Origin: Coenobita brevimanus
Taxonomy: Eukaryota; Arthropoda; Malacostraca; Decapoda; Coenobitidae
NCBI GenBank assembly: GCA_032717465.1
Contig: CM064748.1
Coordinates: 7,129,732-7,193,731, forward strand
Length of the DNA: 64,000 nucleotides
Direction: 5' to 3'
The position numbers and the translations under genes are program-made. Shown one piece after another: positions 1 to 11,889 of the stretch (positions are counted from its first letter, which is position 1; every line of letters begins with the position of its first letter). The notes under the pieces are model-generated. The model did not search any database. It worked only from the letters and a program-made list of their open reading frames with translations, and had not been told where the DNA came from.

Positions 1-59
1 GAGCCATCTGAGTGTGCCTTGCGCATTACGGAGGTTATTCTCTCGGGCATGGAAGCATA

Positions 60-2060
60 CATTCCTTTCTCATATCCTCTAACTAATGCAAGAAAGCCTT
101 GGTTTAATCACGCTTGTTCTAATGCTGTCCGCAACAAGGAGAGGGGCCACTCCTGAATCACATATGTTTTATGTTTCTGTCAGGAATCATTCTAAGTCAG
201 TTCTTCGCTCTACTAAAAATAATTTCATCCATACTACATGCTTTCAACTCTCCAACTCGAATTCTTCCCGCTCCTTCTGTTACCTTGCCAAAAGCCTTTC
301 TAACAACTTTACCTCATCATCCTTCCCTCCTCTTTTCTACTCTGATGGCTCAGTAGCTATTTCTTCTACTGATAAAGCAGATCTCTTTGCTCAGACTTTC
401 TCCTCCAGTTCCACCTTAGGAGATTCCGGTCCTGTTCCTCCATCACTTCCTCCTCTGACTTCCTCATGGGTGACATTAAAATGTCTTCAGCTGATGTATT
501 TTCTGCCATCACAAGCTTCAATACTAACAAGTCCTATGGGCCTGATGGAGTCCCTCCTGTTGTCCTCAAGAACTGTGCTTCTGTGCTTACACCCTGCCTA
601 GGTAAACTCTTTCGCCTTTGTCTATCAACTTGTACCTTTCCTTCTTGCTGGAAGTTTGCTCTCACGCAGCCTGTCCCAAAGAAGGGTGACCATTCCCAAC
701 CCCCTAACTATCGCCCAATTACTTTAACATCCTGTATCTTAAAAAGTTTTCGAGTCTCTTCTTAACAGAAAAATTATAAAGCATCTTTCCTTTCACAACC
801 TTCTTTCTGATCGTCAGTATGGGTTCCGTCAGGGACGCTCCACTGGCAATCTTCTCACCTACCTTTCAGATTCCTGGTCATCCTCCTTTCGGGACTTTGG
901 TGAAAGCTTTGCCATTGCACTTGACATCTCAAAGGCTTTCGATCGAGTCTAGTATAAATCTTTAATTTACAAACTGATCTCTTATGGCTTCTATCTATGC
1001 CTTCATCTACAGCTTCCTTTCTGGTCGTTCTATAGCCGCTGTTGTAGACGGCCATCGTTCTTCTAGATCTATCAACAGTGGTGTTCCTCAGGTCTCTTTC
1101 CAATCAACAACTGTTTTCCTTTTATTCATCAATGACCTTCTAAGCTGTGCATCTAACCCTATCATCTCATACGCTGATGACTCCACCCTTCACCTTTCCA
1201 TTTGGTTCTCGCAACGTCCATCTCAGCAGTTACTTCAACAAACAAGGGATGAGGCTATGGCACACCTAATGTCTGACTTGGCTCGTATCTCTGACTGCGG
1301 CAAAAGTAATCTTATTGTTTTTAATGCATCAAAGATTCAGTTCTTACACATATCAACCCGACAAAATCTTCCACAGGAGTACCCACTAATGTTTAATTAT
1401 ATCTAGGTCAATCCTTAAACATACTTGGGGTTATATTCTCTCGGGATTTATCTTAGAAAGATTATATTACATCTCTTGTAAAATCTGCACCAAGAGATTA
1501 GGTGTGCCAAACCGACTCCGTATCTTCTTGACCCTGCCAAACCGACTCCGTATCTTCTTGACCCCTGCACAGTTATTGACTTTATGCATGAGTTTTATTC
1601 GCCCCTGTGTAGATTAGCCTACAACTCTTATGTGTAGGGAGGCTCCCCACATACAGCTCTTCTTAACAGGGTGGAGTCAAAGGCTTTTCGTCTCATTAAC
1701 TCTCCTCTTCTTACTGGCTCTCTTCAACCTCTGTCTCTTCGCCACACTGTTGCATCTTTATCTCTTTTCTATCGCTACTTCAATGGTCACTGCTCCTCTG
1801 AACTGTTGCTTGCATCCCCACCTCTACGGCAGGCACCTAGGACCCACCTGGCAACAAACTCTCATCCCTTTTCTGTCCATCTCTCTAACGCAAGAGAACC
1901 GCCACTCCCAGTCCTTCATTTATGCAACAGGTCAGCTCTGGAACTCTCTCCCTCTGTCTGTATTTCCTACTTCTTATGATTACTCTTTCAAACGCATTGT
2001 GACCGGGCATCTCGAAATGATCGGATCTTGAAATTGGCTCTCTGTCGTACTGTTTTTTTT
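60..2060 (+). pseudogene. Jockey/CR1-like non-LTR retrotransposon ORF2, decayed
   Basis: Broken reverse-transcriptase ORF of a non-LTR retrotransposon, read on the plus strand in several frames. Readable parts in order: a linker to RT segment (86-601), an RT start with YGPDGVPP and a PVPKKGDHSQPPNYRPI-type motif (466-765), an ALDISKAFDRV motif near 915-950 that ends in a stop, a GVPQ then YADDSTLHLS catalytic motif (about 1080-1200), and a C-terminal region resembling the end of Jockey/CR1-type ORF2s, with LWNSLPLSV (1671-2031). The endonuclease is missing, so the copy is 5' truncated or runs off the window. At least three frameshifts or stops make it inactive. It ends near a T-run at 2051. 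Clade placement within the Jockey/CR1 group is inference. A related fragment lies at 25.7-27.6 kb. Confidence 0.8.
1504..1563. repeat. 30-bp direct duplication
   Basis: A unit starting TGCCAAACCGACTCCG occurs twice in tandem inside the decayed retrotransposon. It looks like local slippage after the element died. Confidence 0.8.
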
Positions 2061-2474
2061 TTTTTCTTGGAAGGAACGGTTTGCAGGCTCCTGGCCTTTG
2101 GTTCCTTCTTCTTTGCATAAAAAAAAAATCTGTATTCCTTGAGACACCAATATCCACTTCCTTTACAAAATACCTCTCCTATTTATAACTAAACAGAAGT
2201 ACTTAAATTTTGTCACCTATTCTTCTCAGTAAAACTGCAGGGGTGCTTCCTTACACAGAAATTAACTTTTGTTGGTCAATTTTCGGAAAACTACATTTCT
2301 CGATCCAGGATTTCTGACACAACCTCGTTGTAGACCATGTTATTCTGAATCTATTCCACTATACATTTGTTTTCGGAAAGGTATATTTAACGTAAAAATC
2401 CTATATAATATTACCTTGGATCTCCCCTCAGTTTCAAACTTTAGCGTCGGTCTTTCTCCCTGTCACGGCAGCTC

Positions 2475-2631
2475 CCGGGCGTGACGTCATGCCATACAGA
2501 ACATGCTCTGACGTCACGGCCAATGAAATTAAAATCAGCCAAACTGTGGGCCAATCAAATCATTGATAGTGTTAGGATATTTACAAATTTCAAACATCCC
2601 TTACTTTAGTCAGTACTGTCAGTTTACGATG
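2475..2631 (+). promoter_or_regulatory. Promoter-like block: two CRE palindromes and two CCAAT boxes
   Basis: Two perfect TGACGTCA sites (2482-2489 and 2509-2516) are followed by CCAAT at 2520-2524 and 2551-2555, all within 75 bp. An ATG at 2629 follows an initiator-like TCAGT stretch and opens MASTCSGSAGTDYQAIA before a T-run. CRE and CCAAT clusters are typical of TATA-less promoters. What it drives is unclear; the zinc-ribbon fragment just downstream is the only candidate. Confidence 0.45.
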
Positions 2632-2721
2632 GCTTCCACTTGTAGTGGGTCTGCTGGGACTGATTACCAGGCCATCGCTCGTTTTTTTTTTTTGTTTTTT
2701 CTAAAGAATGCTCATTAAAGT

Positions 2722-2919
2722 GTGAATTTCCTAGGCAGTCACGGTGTTCTGCCTTCCTGCCCGACGTGTGAGAAGTGTGGAAGTGACCTACATTATAGAC
2801 AGGACCTTCACCGGTGGTGCTGTAAGAATGTTAAGAGTTACGCAAATTCAAAGAAGCGAAGGGTATGTGGGTTTAGTGTATCAGACCCTTCCACCTCATC
2901 CTCCTCTGGCGACATTTAA
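2722..2919 (+). pseudogene. Zinc-ribbon fragment, possibly of an ISXO2/IS1595-like (Merlin-type) transposase
   Basis: A 65-codon frame with CPTCEKCGSDLHYRQD, then WCC, then RRVCGFSVSD. Paired cysteines, a YR-D stretch, W-x-C and a later K/R-rich Cys-Gly-Phe resemble the N-terminal zinc ribbon of ISXO2/IS1595-like transposases found in many arthropod genomes. No catalytic DDE part follows, because the frame stops where the TTAGG foldback begins. An alternative is a real gene exon cut by that foldback. Family assignment is from motif memory only. Confidence 0.35.
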
Positions 2920-2920
2920 G

Positions 2921-3543
2921 GTAAGGTTAGGTTAGGTTGGGTTTGGTTAATGTTAGGTTAGGTTTAATATGGGGGGTCTGGGGGGGCCAAGCCCCTCCAG
3001 TTAAGGTATACGGTTCAACCCATATCCTCGATTTCGAAACCAAAAGTATTTTTTATGGTCAATTTTAGTGTGATTAGAATGAATCTGACCTTGGTTTTTG
3101 TTGGAAATTACTGGTTTTGGAGATAGGCTTGGGTAGGCCTATCTCTAAAAGAGTGACAAAAATGAAGGTCAAATTCATTCAGATCACTCTAAAATTGATC
3201 AGGAAAAATATTTTCGGTTACGAAATGGAGAAATGTAGTTTTCCCAAAATTTACCTTTTTTTTTCCTTAATAATCTATAATTATCAGTGTGATAACTTAA
3301 AAAAAAAAAAAAAAAAACGTAAATGCGGAGATTTGAAGACAACTACAGCCTCATCAGCTTTGCACCAAAAAGATGGCAACACTGGTGACATTGTCGGACT
3401 TTCAAGTTGGTTTGCCTCCAAAGTCAATCCGTCTGTAATCGTTGGTCCATACTAACCTAGCTTAATATGACCTAACCTAATCCAACACAACATAGCCTAA
3501 TTCAACCTAGCCTAACTTAATTTAACCTAACCTAACCTAACCA
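2921..3543. repeat. Foldback element bounded by inverted TTAGG-type tracts
   Basis: The left edge (2921-2965) carries GGTTAGGTTAGGTT-like repeats and the right edge (3452-3543) the complementary CCTAACCTAACC. Inside, 3033-3127 and 3131-3228 form an imperfect palindrome of about 95 bp per arm, centred on GGAGATAGGC...GCCTATCTC. Arms agree at most positions by eye. There is no ORF. It resembles a non-autonomous foldback or MITE. Confidence 0.65.
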
Positions 3544-4039
3544 GAACACTTTGGGGACGAATGTGTCTCGGGTCCGAATCGACCCATTGCCCTCTGTAGG
3601 ACGCAACCGCCTACGTCAACAAACCTAACTCGGTGCTCTTTTGTAACAGTTTTATTTTCTCAGAATTTAAGTGTCGGAAATTAATTGAACACAAACGAAA
3701 GATAATCACTGTGATAAAATTGTCATCATTTGTTAATGAGGGTTTTCATGCAGTTTGTGACCCAAGTCTCTTCCAACACCAGCACATATTACATAGAATC
3801 AGCTTCCCTCAACAATCATCGCTTTACTCTTATTTATTTTTACTTTCAAACCACACCACTCATACTCTCCAAAACTCTGAAGCAGCCTGAAAAGTTTTTG
3901 TTCATTATTAGCAAGCAACATATTATCATGTGCATACACCAAAAGAGAAATACACCACTCTACCAAATTTCACCAGCCCCAATCCCTTTATATGACTAGT
4001 TTTAACCTCTCATAACCATCCAAGCAACCACATTTACTC

Positions 4040-4108
<69 letters not shown>
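3544..4108. other. No gene seen; ends in a GT/TA microsatellite
   Basis: AT-rich sequence without convincing coding potential. Positions 4039-4108 are a (GT)n run passing into a long (TA)n run. Confidence 0.7.
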
Positions 4109-4112
<4 letters not shown>

Positions 4113-4129
4113 AAATCAGGCATGCCTAA

Positions 4130-4985
4130 CACCACCATCTAGACCGCGGCCTCAAGGAGTTTTTCTTACCTTGTTGAAGCGAAGGCCACATCTACCATAC
4201 AAACTCCTGTCATGACGAAAATTGTCCCCAACAGCAACAAACATCACACATCCCTTTCTTCACAAACGCTCTAGTCTGCTATTGACTTCAATCATTCAAC
4301 TGAGAATTGCAGAACCACCATCGAACCTTGGAATAAGACCACAGACAAATAACTTTCCATGACTTTCCCTGAACTTTTCAATTAGGTCCCTGTACGTCCT
4401 AAGTATTTCCTCTTCCTTGCCTGAAGCTACATAGCCAGTCCCTACCACAGTAACAAATACCTCTGAGGTGTTGCTAAGTCATGAACTCTTTCAGGCCTGT
4501 CCAATATCCTACACCCAGAAAAACATACGCGATTCCTCCTGGAACCCTTAATACGAAACTCCTCCTCCTGATGCCTGATTAACGAGTACCCGACATGTAT
4601 GAGGCCAAGATAATTTTCTGCTTCATCTTCTTGAACCTGAAACTATGCCTGATAGTTTACACTCCTATCAGTGTTACTTACCTTAGTCTTGCACACTCTC
4701 TTGACTTCCTTGAAACCCTCACTATCATCTAGTCTTGCCTCACCCTTAACTAAGCTAGTTTCTAAGTTGGATATCTTGCCTAACAATTCTACTTCAACTT
4801 CCTCTTCATGCGCTGCACTGTCACGATTTCTGTCTTATTCTCCCAGCTTTCAACCTGTCACTTAACATATTAATTGCCTCCCTGATTTTCCTGATTTCTT
4901 AACTAAGCCTACTCGCTAACTCACAAAATAAGCAGCACGTACATTCAGCTTTCTCGTTCACCTTGAAGTCTTTTATAAACTCCTT
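4130..4985 (-). pseudogene. Retroelement ORF1 remnant with an SGNH-hydrolase-like domain
   Basis: Read on the minus strand across frameshifts. First comes a Lys/Glu-rich coiled-coil-like stretch (about 4980-4660). A segment with YVFLG...GYWTGLKEF follows (about 4540-4480). Then come SGKEEEILRTYRDLIEKF and KLFVCGLIPRFDGGSAILS (about 4440-4280), and a final NFRHDRSLYGRCGLRFN (about 4225-4165). The order resembles the SGNH (GDSL) esterase domain that some CR1-like non-LTR elements carry in ORF1. Several stops interrupt it, so it is inactive. Recognition is by motif pattern only. Confidence 0.5.
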
Positions 4986-5075
4986 GGAATCCACGCAAAC
5001 AGGAGAATAGTTGGGCAGGTGATATATTAAAAGGGGGCTTGGGAATAGCTCCGAAAGCACGGCTTCACCTAAGTA

Positions 5076-5640
5076 GGTCAGAGAGAGAGAGAGAGAGGGG
5101 GGGGGGAGAGGGAGGGAGATTGAAACCCGAGTGTGTTACTGCAACGAGATAAGAACGGATGGTAGAAAAACCATACGAAAGCGCAAAATGTCTTAATTTG
5201 TAACGTTTCGGTCTACACACAGACTACTATCAAAGAGACTGGAAAAATAGAACAGAGCAGATTATATTTTAATTTCCTTGAGGCCGGGTCCGGTGTAGAC
5301 CGAAACGTTAGAGAAATGAAACGCATACCATTTATTACATTGCTCTTTTTTTAACTCATTTATTTTCCTTTGCTTTTGAGAGACTTTTGGAAGTAGTGAT
5401 ATTTATTAATAGTTTTCAGGTAGCCCTTGACAGGAGGAGCTGCTGCCAAAGCTGAATAGCATAGTCTGGTGGCAGGAGGAATAACACAGGAAAACATGTC
5501 ACAGTACTGAGGGGGTTAACCTGTTTCTGTATTTCTAACATTCATTATATCCATTTGTCTCTATAACTCAGCCGTATCTACTAACATGACACTGGAAGAA
5601 ATACGCTATAGAAATTGTGTGATTTTTATTATTATTATTA
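5076..5640. other. No gene seen; short GA/G-rich repeats
   Basis: A (GA)n(G)n tract lies at 5082-5108 and a TTA-trinucleotide run begins near 5625. No supported coding region. Confidence 0.6.
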
Positions 5641-5689
5641 TTCTTATTATTATTATTGCGCGTTAGATGTTACTGAAAAGTGCATGAAT

Positions 5690-6060
5690 GAAAAAAAAAA
5701 AAACCTGGGTTGTTACTGTTGTTGAGTAACCCCAGTCTGCCTGACCGAATGGACCCATCAACGGCAGACAAGCTACTGTCTTTACAGGGCCGTCCCGTGC
5801 AGTAACCCGATGCCCCCCATGTGGCTGACAGTGCCTCACCACAGAGAGGCGGGGGTAAGAGTGTGGAGGTACAGTTCCTGAACAGACACTGCAAGTTGCA
5901 TCTCTCCACCCAGTTAACAGGGATGCCATAGCAGGCTCCACATCACCCCGTTATTTTGTTTTGTGGTCACCAGCCAGCGTTGTAAATGGTTCCCTGGGTT
6001 ACAAGTAACTATTAGGCTTGTTAGTCAGTGCAGAGCCACATGAAGTGGAATGAAGTGTAA
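5690..6060. repeat. Dispersed repeat module with an A-rich head
   Basis: The segment after the A-run at 5690 ends in CAGCGTTGTAAATGGTT and TATTAGGCTTGT-like sequence. Related text recurs at 27,640-27,720 and, inverted, at 40,085-40,160 (for example CAAGCCAAATGGTTTCCTG). It is a dispersed repeat, probably the edge of a retroelement or SINE. No protein is supported. Confidence 0.45.
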
Positions 6061-6309
6061 TGAAAGGCGGTATGAGGATGGAATGAACATGAGAGGAAGG
6101 GAGACAGAAAAAGAATGATAAAGGATGAAAAAAGCAGCACAGCATCAAGAGAGTGGATGATGGTCTCCACCACCTACCACCGTCTGGATGTTACATATGA
6201 GTTACAAAATGAGAAATAAGTTTGTGACAAATAAATACGAGCAAAAGAACAAGAGGCAGGGTTAAATGAGTAGGTATAAATGAATTAAAAATATTTACGG
6301 AAAGTATCC

Positions 6310-6364
<55 letters not shown>

Positions 6365-6526
6365 TGCTTCTTAATATTAACTGAATAGTGTGAGAACATA
6401 TGAAAGTTGTAAATACAGGGGAAGGGGGAAAAAAACTCGTGGGGGTTTCTGTGAAAGAAATTTTGGAACTACTAAGTAAGAAAGGAATGAAAAAGAAAAA
6501 ATATAACATGCGAAACTTAAAATAAC

Positions 6527-6585
<59 letters not shown>

Positions 6586-7590
6586 CTGTAACTGGGAGGG
6601 GAAGGAACACACTGATCTCTGTAGTCTAACCAGGCGGAAACATATACCGATGAGAACATCAACACTAAAGGTTACAGCACTAAGGGTTACAACACTAAAG
6701 GTCACAACACTAAGGCTTACAGCGCAACACATGGCTGACAATGCAACACACACTATTACCAACATAGGCTACTCTTACCACTGTCGTACACATGATGAAA
6801 AAAGAATTTAGAAGGAGGGGTTTGGTGATATCTTACAATGGTCATTATTAACGTTATCTCAAAAAGATCATTCTGTCACCACGTGAATGTTCATATAATA
6901 ATAATAATAATAATAATAACAACAGTTAGTAATGTTTGCAAGCAAGATAAACACGGCATCCTAATGAAAGAAGGTTGGACAAAGTGGGAGAAAATCGTGT
7001 AGTTGCAGCAGCCAAAGTGTGTTGTCATTACTGTCTGGCGTGAGCTGTGCATCAACATTTACGAGTAATTGTGGTATTAACCCCCTCACGGACCATAAGT
7101 TTTCAATAAGTTTTGGTTCCATGCACAGAACGAAAACCTCGCTCAGGCTGGCTCACCCGCGCGGCAAGGAATAAAATTCTATGGCCTAATTTACCCCAGG
7201 AAAGTGCAAAAATTTTTATAAATCGCTTCCCATCATCTTCGTTGATGTTTATACTATCAGATAAGAAAAAAAAACATAAAACAAATGAAAAATGTACAGA
7301 AATGAAGCCAGAATAAACTTATTTAAGTGAAAACTCGCTTCTCATAATTTCCCAACATCACCGTGAAAATTTTTTCCTGTGACATGCAGTTGCAAAGGAC
7401 CTGTCTATATGCACAATTTCACAATCTTTCATATATACAAGTTTCAAACTGATACACCCAATAGTTTTGGAGTAAATCGATAAAAAAACTACCATAATCG
7501 CCTAAAAGTGTTTTGTTTATTATTTCGTATGTTGTTAGCGACACTGTAACAAACATATATGTAAATTCTATCCAGTTTTGTAGTCCAAGG
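6061..7590. other. No gene seen; microsatellites
   Basis: Contains (TG)n at 6313-6360, (GA)n at 6531-6583, about three copies of an ACACTAAAGGTTACAGC-like 21-bp unit at 6661-6725, and (ATA)n near 6895-6918. Short open frames here come from the simple repeats. Confidence 0.7.
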
Positions 7591-7633
7591 GTTAAGGAAG
7601 CCCATGATATAACTCACAGTGTTATAACCCTAA

Positions 7634-7963
7634 ATGTTATGGAGACATTTTCTAAGTAAGAGTGGCAAGTCAAAGAATCTGTTTAAATTATATAAACTTA
7701 AACCATTAGATTGTGCTTTTTCAGAAATAGTGAAGATTGTCAAATTTCTTATCACCCTTCCAGCAACTACTGCAGGCAATGAACGACTTTTTTCAGTACT
7801 TAGCTTAGTCAAGACATATCTAAGAACCTCAATGAGAAATGATCGCTTAAGTGACTTGCTACTTATGGCCTCAGAAAAGGAACTTGTTAAAAATCTTAAC
7901 TTTAACACCCTGGTTGATAATTTTGCAAAGCAGAGATCACAGAGATATCCACTGTTGCAGTAG
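7634..7963 (+). pseudogene. hAT-family transposase C-terminal dimerisation domain, fragment
   Basis: A 109-codon frame containing TTAGNERLFSVLSLVKTYLR then MRNDRLSDLLLM. The AGNERLFS-LS-xK-x(3)R-S-M-x(2)-RL-x-L signature is typical of the hAT C-terminal dimerisation region, most like ZMYM1/DUF4371-type hAT proteins. The catalytic core and terminal inverted repeats are absent, so this is a dead 3' fragment of a DNA transposon. The frame stops naturally after YPLLQ, as family members do. Confidence 0.8.
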
Positions 7964-8461
7964 TTTATTCATTTTTCAGTACAATAAAATAATATACGTA
8001 GTTTAGTTTTCAATTCCTTCTAATAAATTCTGATATTAATATACTCTTCTTACCAAAGCCTCTTCCAAATTTAAAAACCATCATTTTATTTCCCCCACCT
8101 CTTAGTGTACAGCTTACTTTTTCACATAACTTTATATGGTTCATGGTATTTTTGTGGCTACTAAACTAAAAGCTTTCCATTTTTAATACAATAGCAAGTT
8201 TATACTTTTCATTCTCAGTTTTATATTCATTATCTTTTCATTAGGCTATAAGAATGAAGTAAATTTAAGCTTTCACCAATAAAAATATTTTAATTGCTGT
8301 TTGGTCTGTTATCCAAGGTCATTAGCATAATTTTAATACAATGATTTGTACTTTACCATGCATTTAAATAACATATTCAACATCACACAGAAATACTGTT
8401 GATGCTAGAATATCCATTAGCCTGTGTGTCAGGAAGTAATTGGTTTAATAAACTATTATAT

Positions 8462-8547
<86 letters not shown>

Positions 8548-8580
8548 TACTGCTTTAATTCCCTAAATATAGCTTTGCAT
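7964..8580. other. AT-rich, no gene seen; long (TA)n at the right
   Basis: No coding potential recognised. Positions 8459-8542 are an almost pure (TA)n tract. Confidence 0.7.
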
Positions 8581-8639
8581 GTGGCTTGAAAATGGTCGCT
8601 CGCCACCCCACCCATGTGGGCATGTGGGAGTAGGGGGGC

Positions 8640-8969
8640 CTCCTAAATAGCCTATGCTCCCCCCCCCCAAGGAAAATTGACGCCCCTGCACAAGAGCCAC
8701 CTTTGGCTTTGAAATGAGTATAGGGAAAGTAGGAGGATATCAGTTGCCTCAAACAGCTGAGTCTCAGTTAAGAAGAGAAGGTGAGGTTTAGAGGAGAGGT
8801 GGTGCTCAACAGCACGAAAGTTAGAGGAAAGGCCGCGAATGTTGCAGAAATGAAGCAGTGAGTCAGACAGTGGTTCCAGGCAGCTCGTTGTGTCGTCATC
8901 GAGAGAGGGGCAGATGATGGGGGCATTTATGCCCCCATCCCCCTCGGGACTCCGAGGCTTGGCTAGACA

Positions 8970-9003
<34 letters not shown>

Positions 9004-9260
9004 GAAGTGTGGTGCGTAATGTGCATGTAGTTTGGTGTTGACAGAGAAACTTGTATTGGACAGCATGCTGGCCTACTCTCTGTGTTACTGAAACACTGAA
9101 TAATTCAGCAAAGGGGGATGGTCAGGAACTAGTCCTGAGGGCTGATGAAACGGGAGCTGCAGTTCTCCCTGTCATCAGCTTTCCAACCGCCTTGGGTGTA
9201 CTGCCCTGCTCGGTTGATGCCACATTCTACTCCTCGCAAATATCCCAACTGGTTTGGAAT
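8640..9260 (-). pseudogene. Jockey/CR1-like element 5' fragment: UTR and endonuclease start
   Basis: On the minus strand the 5' leader (9260-9000) is followed by an A-run and a frame with LLHFCNIRGLSSNFRAVEHH and LLFLTETQLFEATD (about 8870-8750), the start of an apurinic-type endonuclease domain. It matches the leader and endonuclease start at 27.06-27.64 kb closely, for example in TGCTGGCCTACTCTCTGTGT and AGCAAAGGGGGATGGTCAGG. The frame breaks soon after, so the copy is a dead fragment. Confidence 0.7.
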
Positions 9261-9629
9261 ATTTCGTAACACTTCTTCCTTACCGACTTATTTTGCACAT
9301 TGCATCTCTGTATTCTCTTTTATTGTTACAGATGCAACAATGCCGGTGGTGATACGATATACAGTAAATAACACACAAACCAATGCTAAGATGTAGCATC
9401 CGAAAATGAATCGCCAAGGAATAGGCGCTACGTAAGTCTCCATAGGGCCTTCTTGTTCGCACCTCTGATCAGACACAAAACCTCTTATACCTGTTCCTTT
9501 TTTCTACTCCAACGATAGTATAAATATAAAGACAACATTATCATCAGCTCATAAACTTCGTTTAATTTTCGAAAGTTCTCCGAATTGATATTACTCGTAT
9601 CCTACCCCTATCCCATGCTGATAGCAGTG

Positions 9630-10248
9630 AATGTGTTGGGACTCCATATTATAATTGCAAATCATAATAGATAGATAGATAAATAGATAGATAGAGAGAC
9701 AGATAGAAGCAGGGAGTCAGATGATGAGAAGGTATTGTGTCTGCGAGAATCGAGCAATGCTAAACATGCTTAAACACTCTTAACGCAAGGAATGCTTTAT
9801 AGGCACACGACAGCGCCTAGTGACCATACACACATACTCACACACAGGCTTCTTAAACTTTCCACTCACAAGGAACACACGTGATACCTCTCCTGTTTCA
9901 CCAGAATTTAGGAATGAGAGCTCAGAGAGAGGTTAGCCACAGAACAGGCAGGACAGAAGGAGACAAGCCTTAGAACAGGCAGGTCAGAAAAAGAAAGGGC
10001 TTAGCAACTTGAGAGAGACAGAGAGATAGCTAGCGGGACTCTATACTTCGCTCTGTGTGAGAGACTTGTTAATATTTCCAAGACAAATAAAAATAGTCCC
10101 ATACTATTCTTTACCTCTCCTGTCACTACATGACAAATGGGAAGCTACTCCAAGATATAAAAACCACTCGTCCATAAGTAATATATATATAACTCAACCA
10201 CAAAGGAACCACAAAGTCTTTTATGACATTTTCATTTTATGACAAATG
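9630..10248 (-). mobile_element. Solo LTR, copy 2, with 4-bp target duplication AATG
   Basis: A 611-bp unit (9634-10,244) begins TGTTGGGACTCC and ends ATGACA. It is flanked by AATG on both sides (9630-9633 and 10,245-10,248). On the reverse strand it aligns with the unit at 32,092-32,720 through most of its length, including the GATA microsatellite and the TCCCATACTATTC-like block. TG...CA ends, a short duplication and no internal coding region indicate a solo LTR. The 4-bp duplication favours a Gypsy-type parent. Confidence 0.8.
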
Positions 10249-11224
10249 CTCAACATTTATATAACATTTCTGGGTACTCAGCAGGAATTCTCTGCGCATA
10301 TTGTGCGTTATATATCTGCTTTAATACATAATTTGAACATGGCAATATGTTAGCCTACAATTGTGTACTTGTTTTCATACGACGGAACTGGGCTACTCTC
10401 AACTTGTATACTGAGGTGATTTTTTTTTTTTTTTTTTTTTTTTTGGCTACCGACCATCCAAACGAAGGCCCAGGTCACTGTCAGTTTATTTATTCTCCAT
10501 TTTTTTTTACAACAAAGCAGGGAAAAACTAAAGAATAAAAAAAAATAATCCATACACTATTTTACATGTGTCCTTCATTCATAAAAAAATCAGTAACTGT
10601 TGGACTTGAGCAGCAGTAGGTTTAAGTCGGGGGGGGAACCACTCAGGGGAAGCGGTGTCCAAAGAGATGCAGTTCGGGGAATAAAGGAAATATGATGGGC
10701 AGAAGTACTTCAATATTCCAGTCATGATGCTACCAGACTGCCGTGTTGCGCAGGGGGAAGGCGTGTACTGTAGAGGTGGCACAATGGATGCAACTTCGTT
10801 TGAGCATTTGTCATAAAGTATCTGTTACCGTAAACTGCATATTTTTACTCAGTTTAATTTGATTTGTGAATGTTTTTAATGATATCTGAAAATATAATAG
10901 GAATAAAAAGTAAGCTCATATCCAAACACAGCAAAAATTCGCTAATCTACACTAAAGCTTAAAGACATTTTTTTCTTTTTTACGTGTCCAACTCTAGGCA
11001 AAGGCTTCATGGCCTTTTCCCAAGTCCCAGCAGTCTTCCTTGGGGCCCAGTAGTCCTCCTACATCTCCACATGTCACCACTCGATGCTAACACCCATCAT
11101 CCATATTGAATACATGCTAGGGCTGCCTCATACAGGACTGGTGTATTGGTATTAGCGGGGATACTTTTAAGACATTTCGGCGGGTCATCTGGTATATCAG
11201 AAAAGTCTGCTTTTTTAAGAAATT
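10249..11224. other. No gene seen
   Basis: AT-rich, with T-runs near 10,420 and 10,500. The segment 10,590-10,790 is a dispersed-repeat-like tract without a supported product. Confidence 0.5.
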
Positions 11225-11352
11225 CAAATCCTTAAACTGTTCCCTGCTCCAACCCGGGATTCGAACCTGGGTCCTTAAAGACTGCAGGCCGCCTTTCTAC
11301 CGATTCTGCCACCGGATTGCAGGCCGCCTCTTTACCGATTCTGCCACCGCCT
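11225..11352 (-). repeat. tRNA-derived SINE head with duplicated A box
   Basis: On the minus strand TGGCAGAATCGGTAAAG is followed about 35 bp later by a second TGGCAGAATCGGTAGAA, then by the B box GGTTCGAATCCC (complement of 11,256-11,267). These are RNA polymerase III internal promoter elements. No full cloverleaf can be folded, so it is SINE-like, not a tRNA gene. Confidence 0.6.
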
Positions 11353-11889
11353 CCCCCACATTTAGCCAAAATTAAGTGACTATTCACATCCCTTAAATTT
11401 ATGGTTAAAACACCTCGAACAACAGGAAAAATCGACTGCAAATGTGTAATGCCTCTGTACATTACACACATGCACTCATCACCTGCTGTCAGGCGAAGCA
11501 CATGCACTGATGTAGAAGACATCAATATATGGAAGAGAACTTTATGAATCAGGTACCATTCCATACACGTAAACGGGCGCCCCTAATCAAGAAACTTAAA
11601 CAGATGCAAAACATTTACTAATGTTCAAAAAATGAAGCACCTCGCCCAACAGAACACCATCGACTGGAAATGCCCAATACCTCTTAATATGAGTATTGCA
11701 CACTACTCATCAACTGGTGACTGTTAGGCGAGGCACGTGGATTAATATAGGGGACTTCAATATAAGAATCAAAATAGTCAGAAGCAGGAACTACTCATAT
11801 TCCAAGTACGTCATCTGCCAACCATAATTAAATAATACAACATATGCAAATAAATATACAAGCGATAAAAACCATAACCAATCACGGTA

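Noticed and set aside
11225..11352. Functional tRNA gene
   Set aside because: A and B boxes are present but no cloverleaf with a paired acceptor stem can be formed, and the A box is duplicated.
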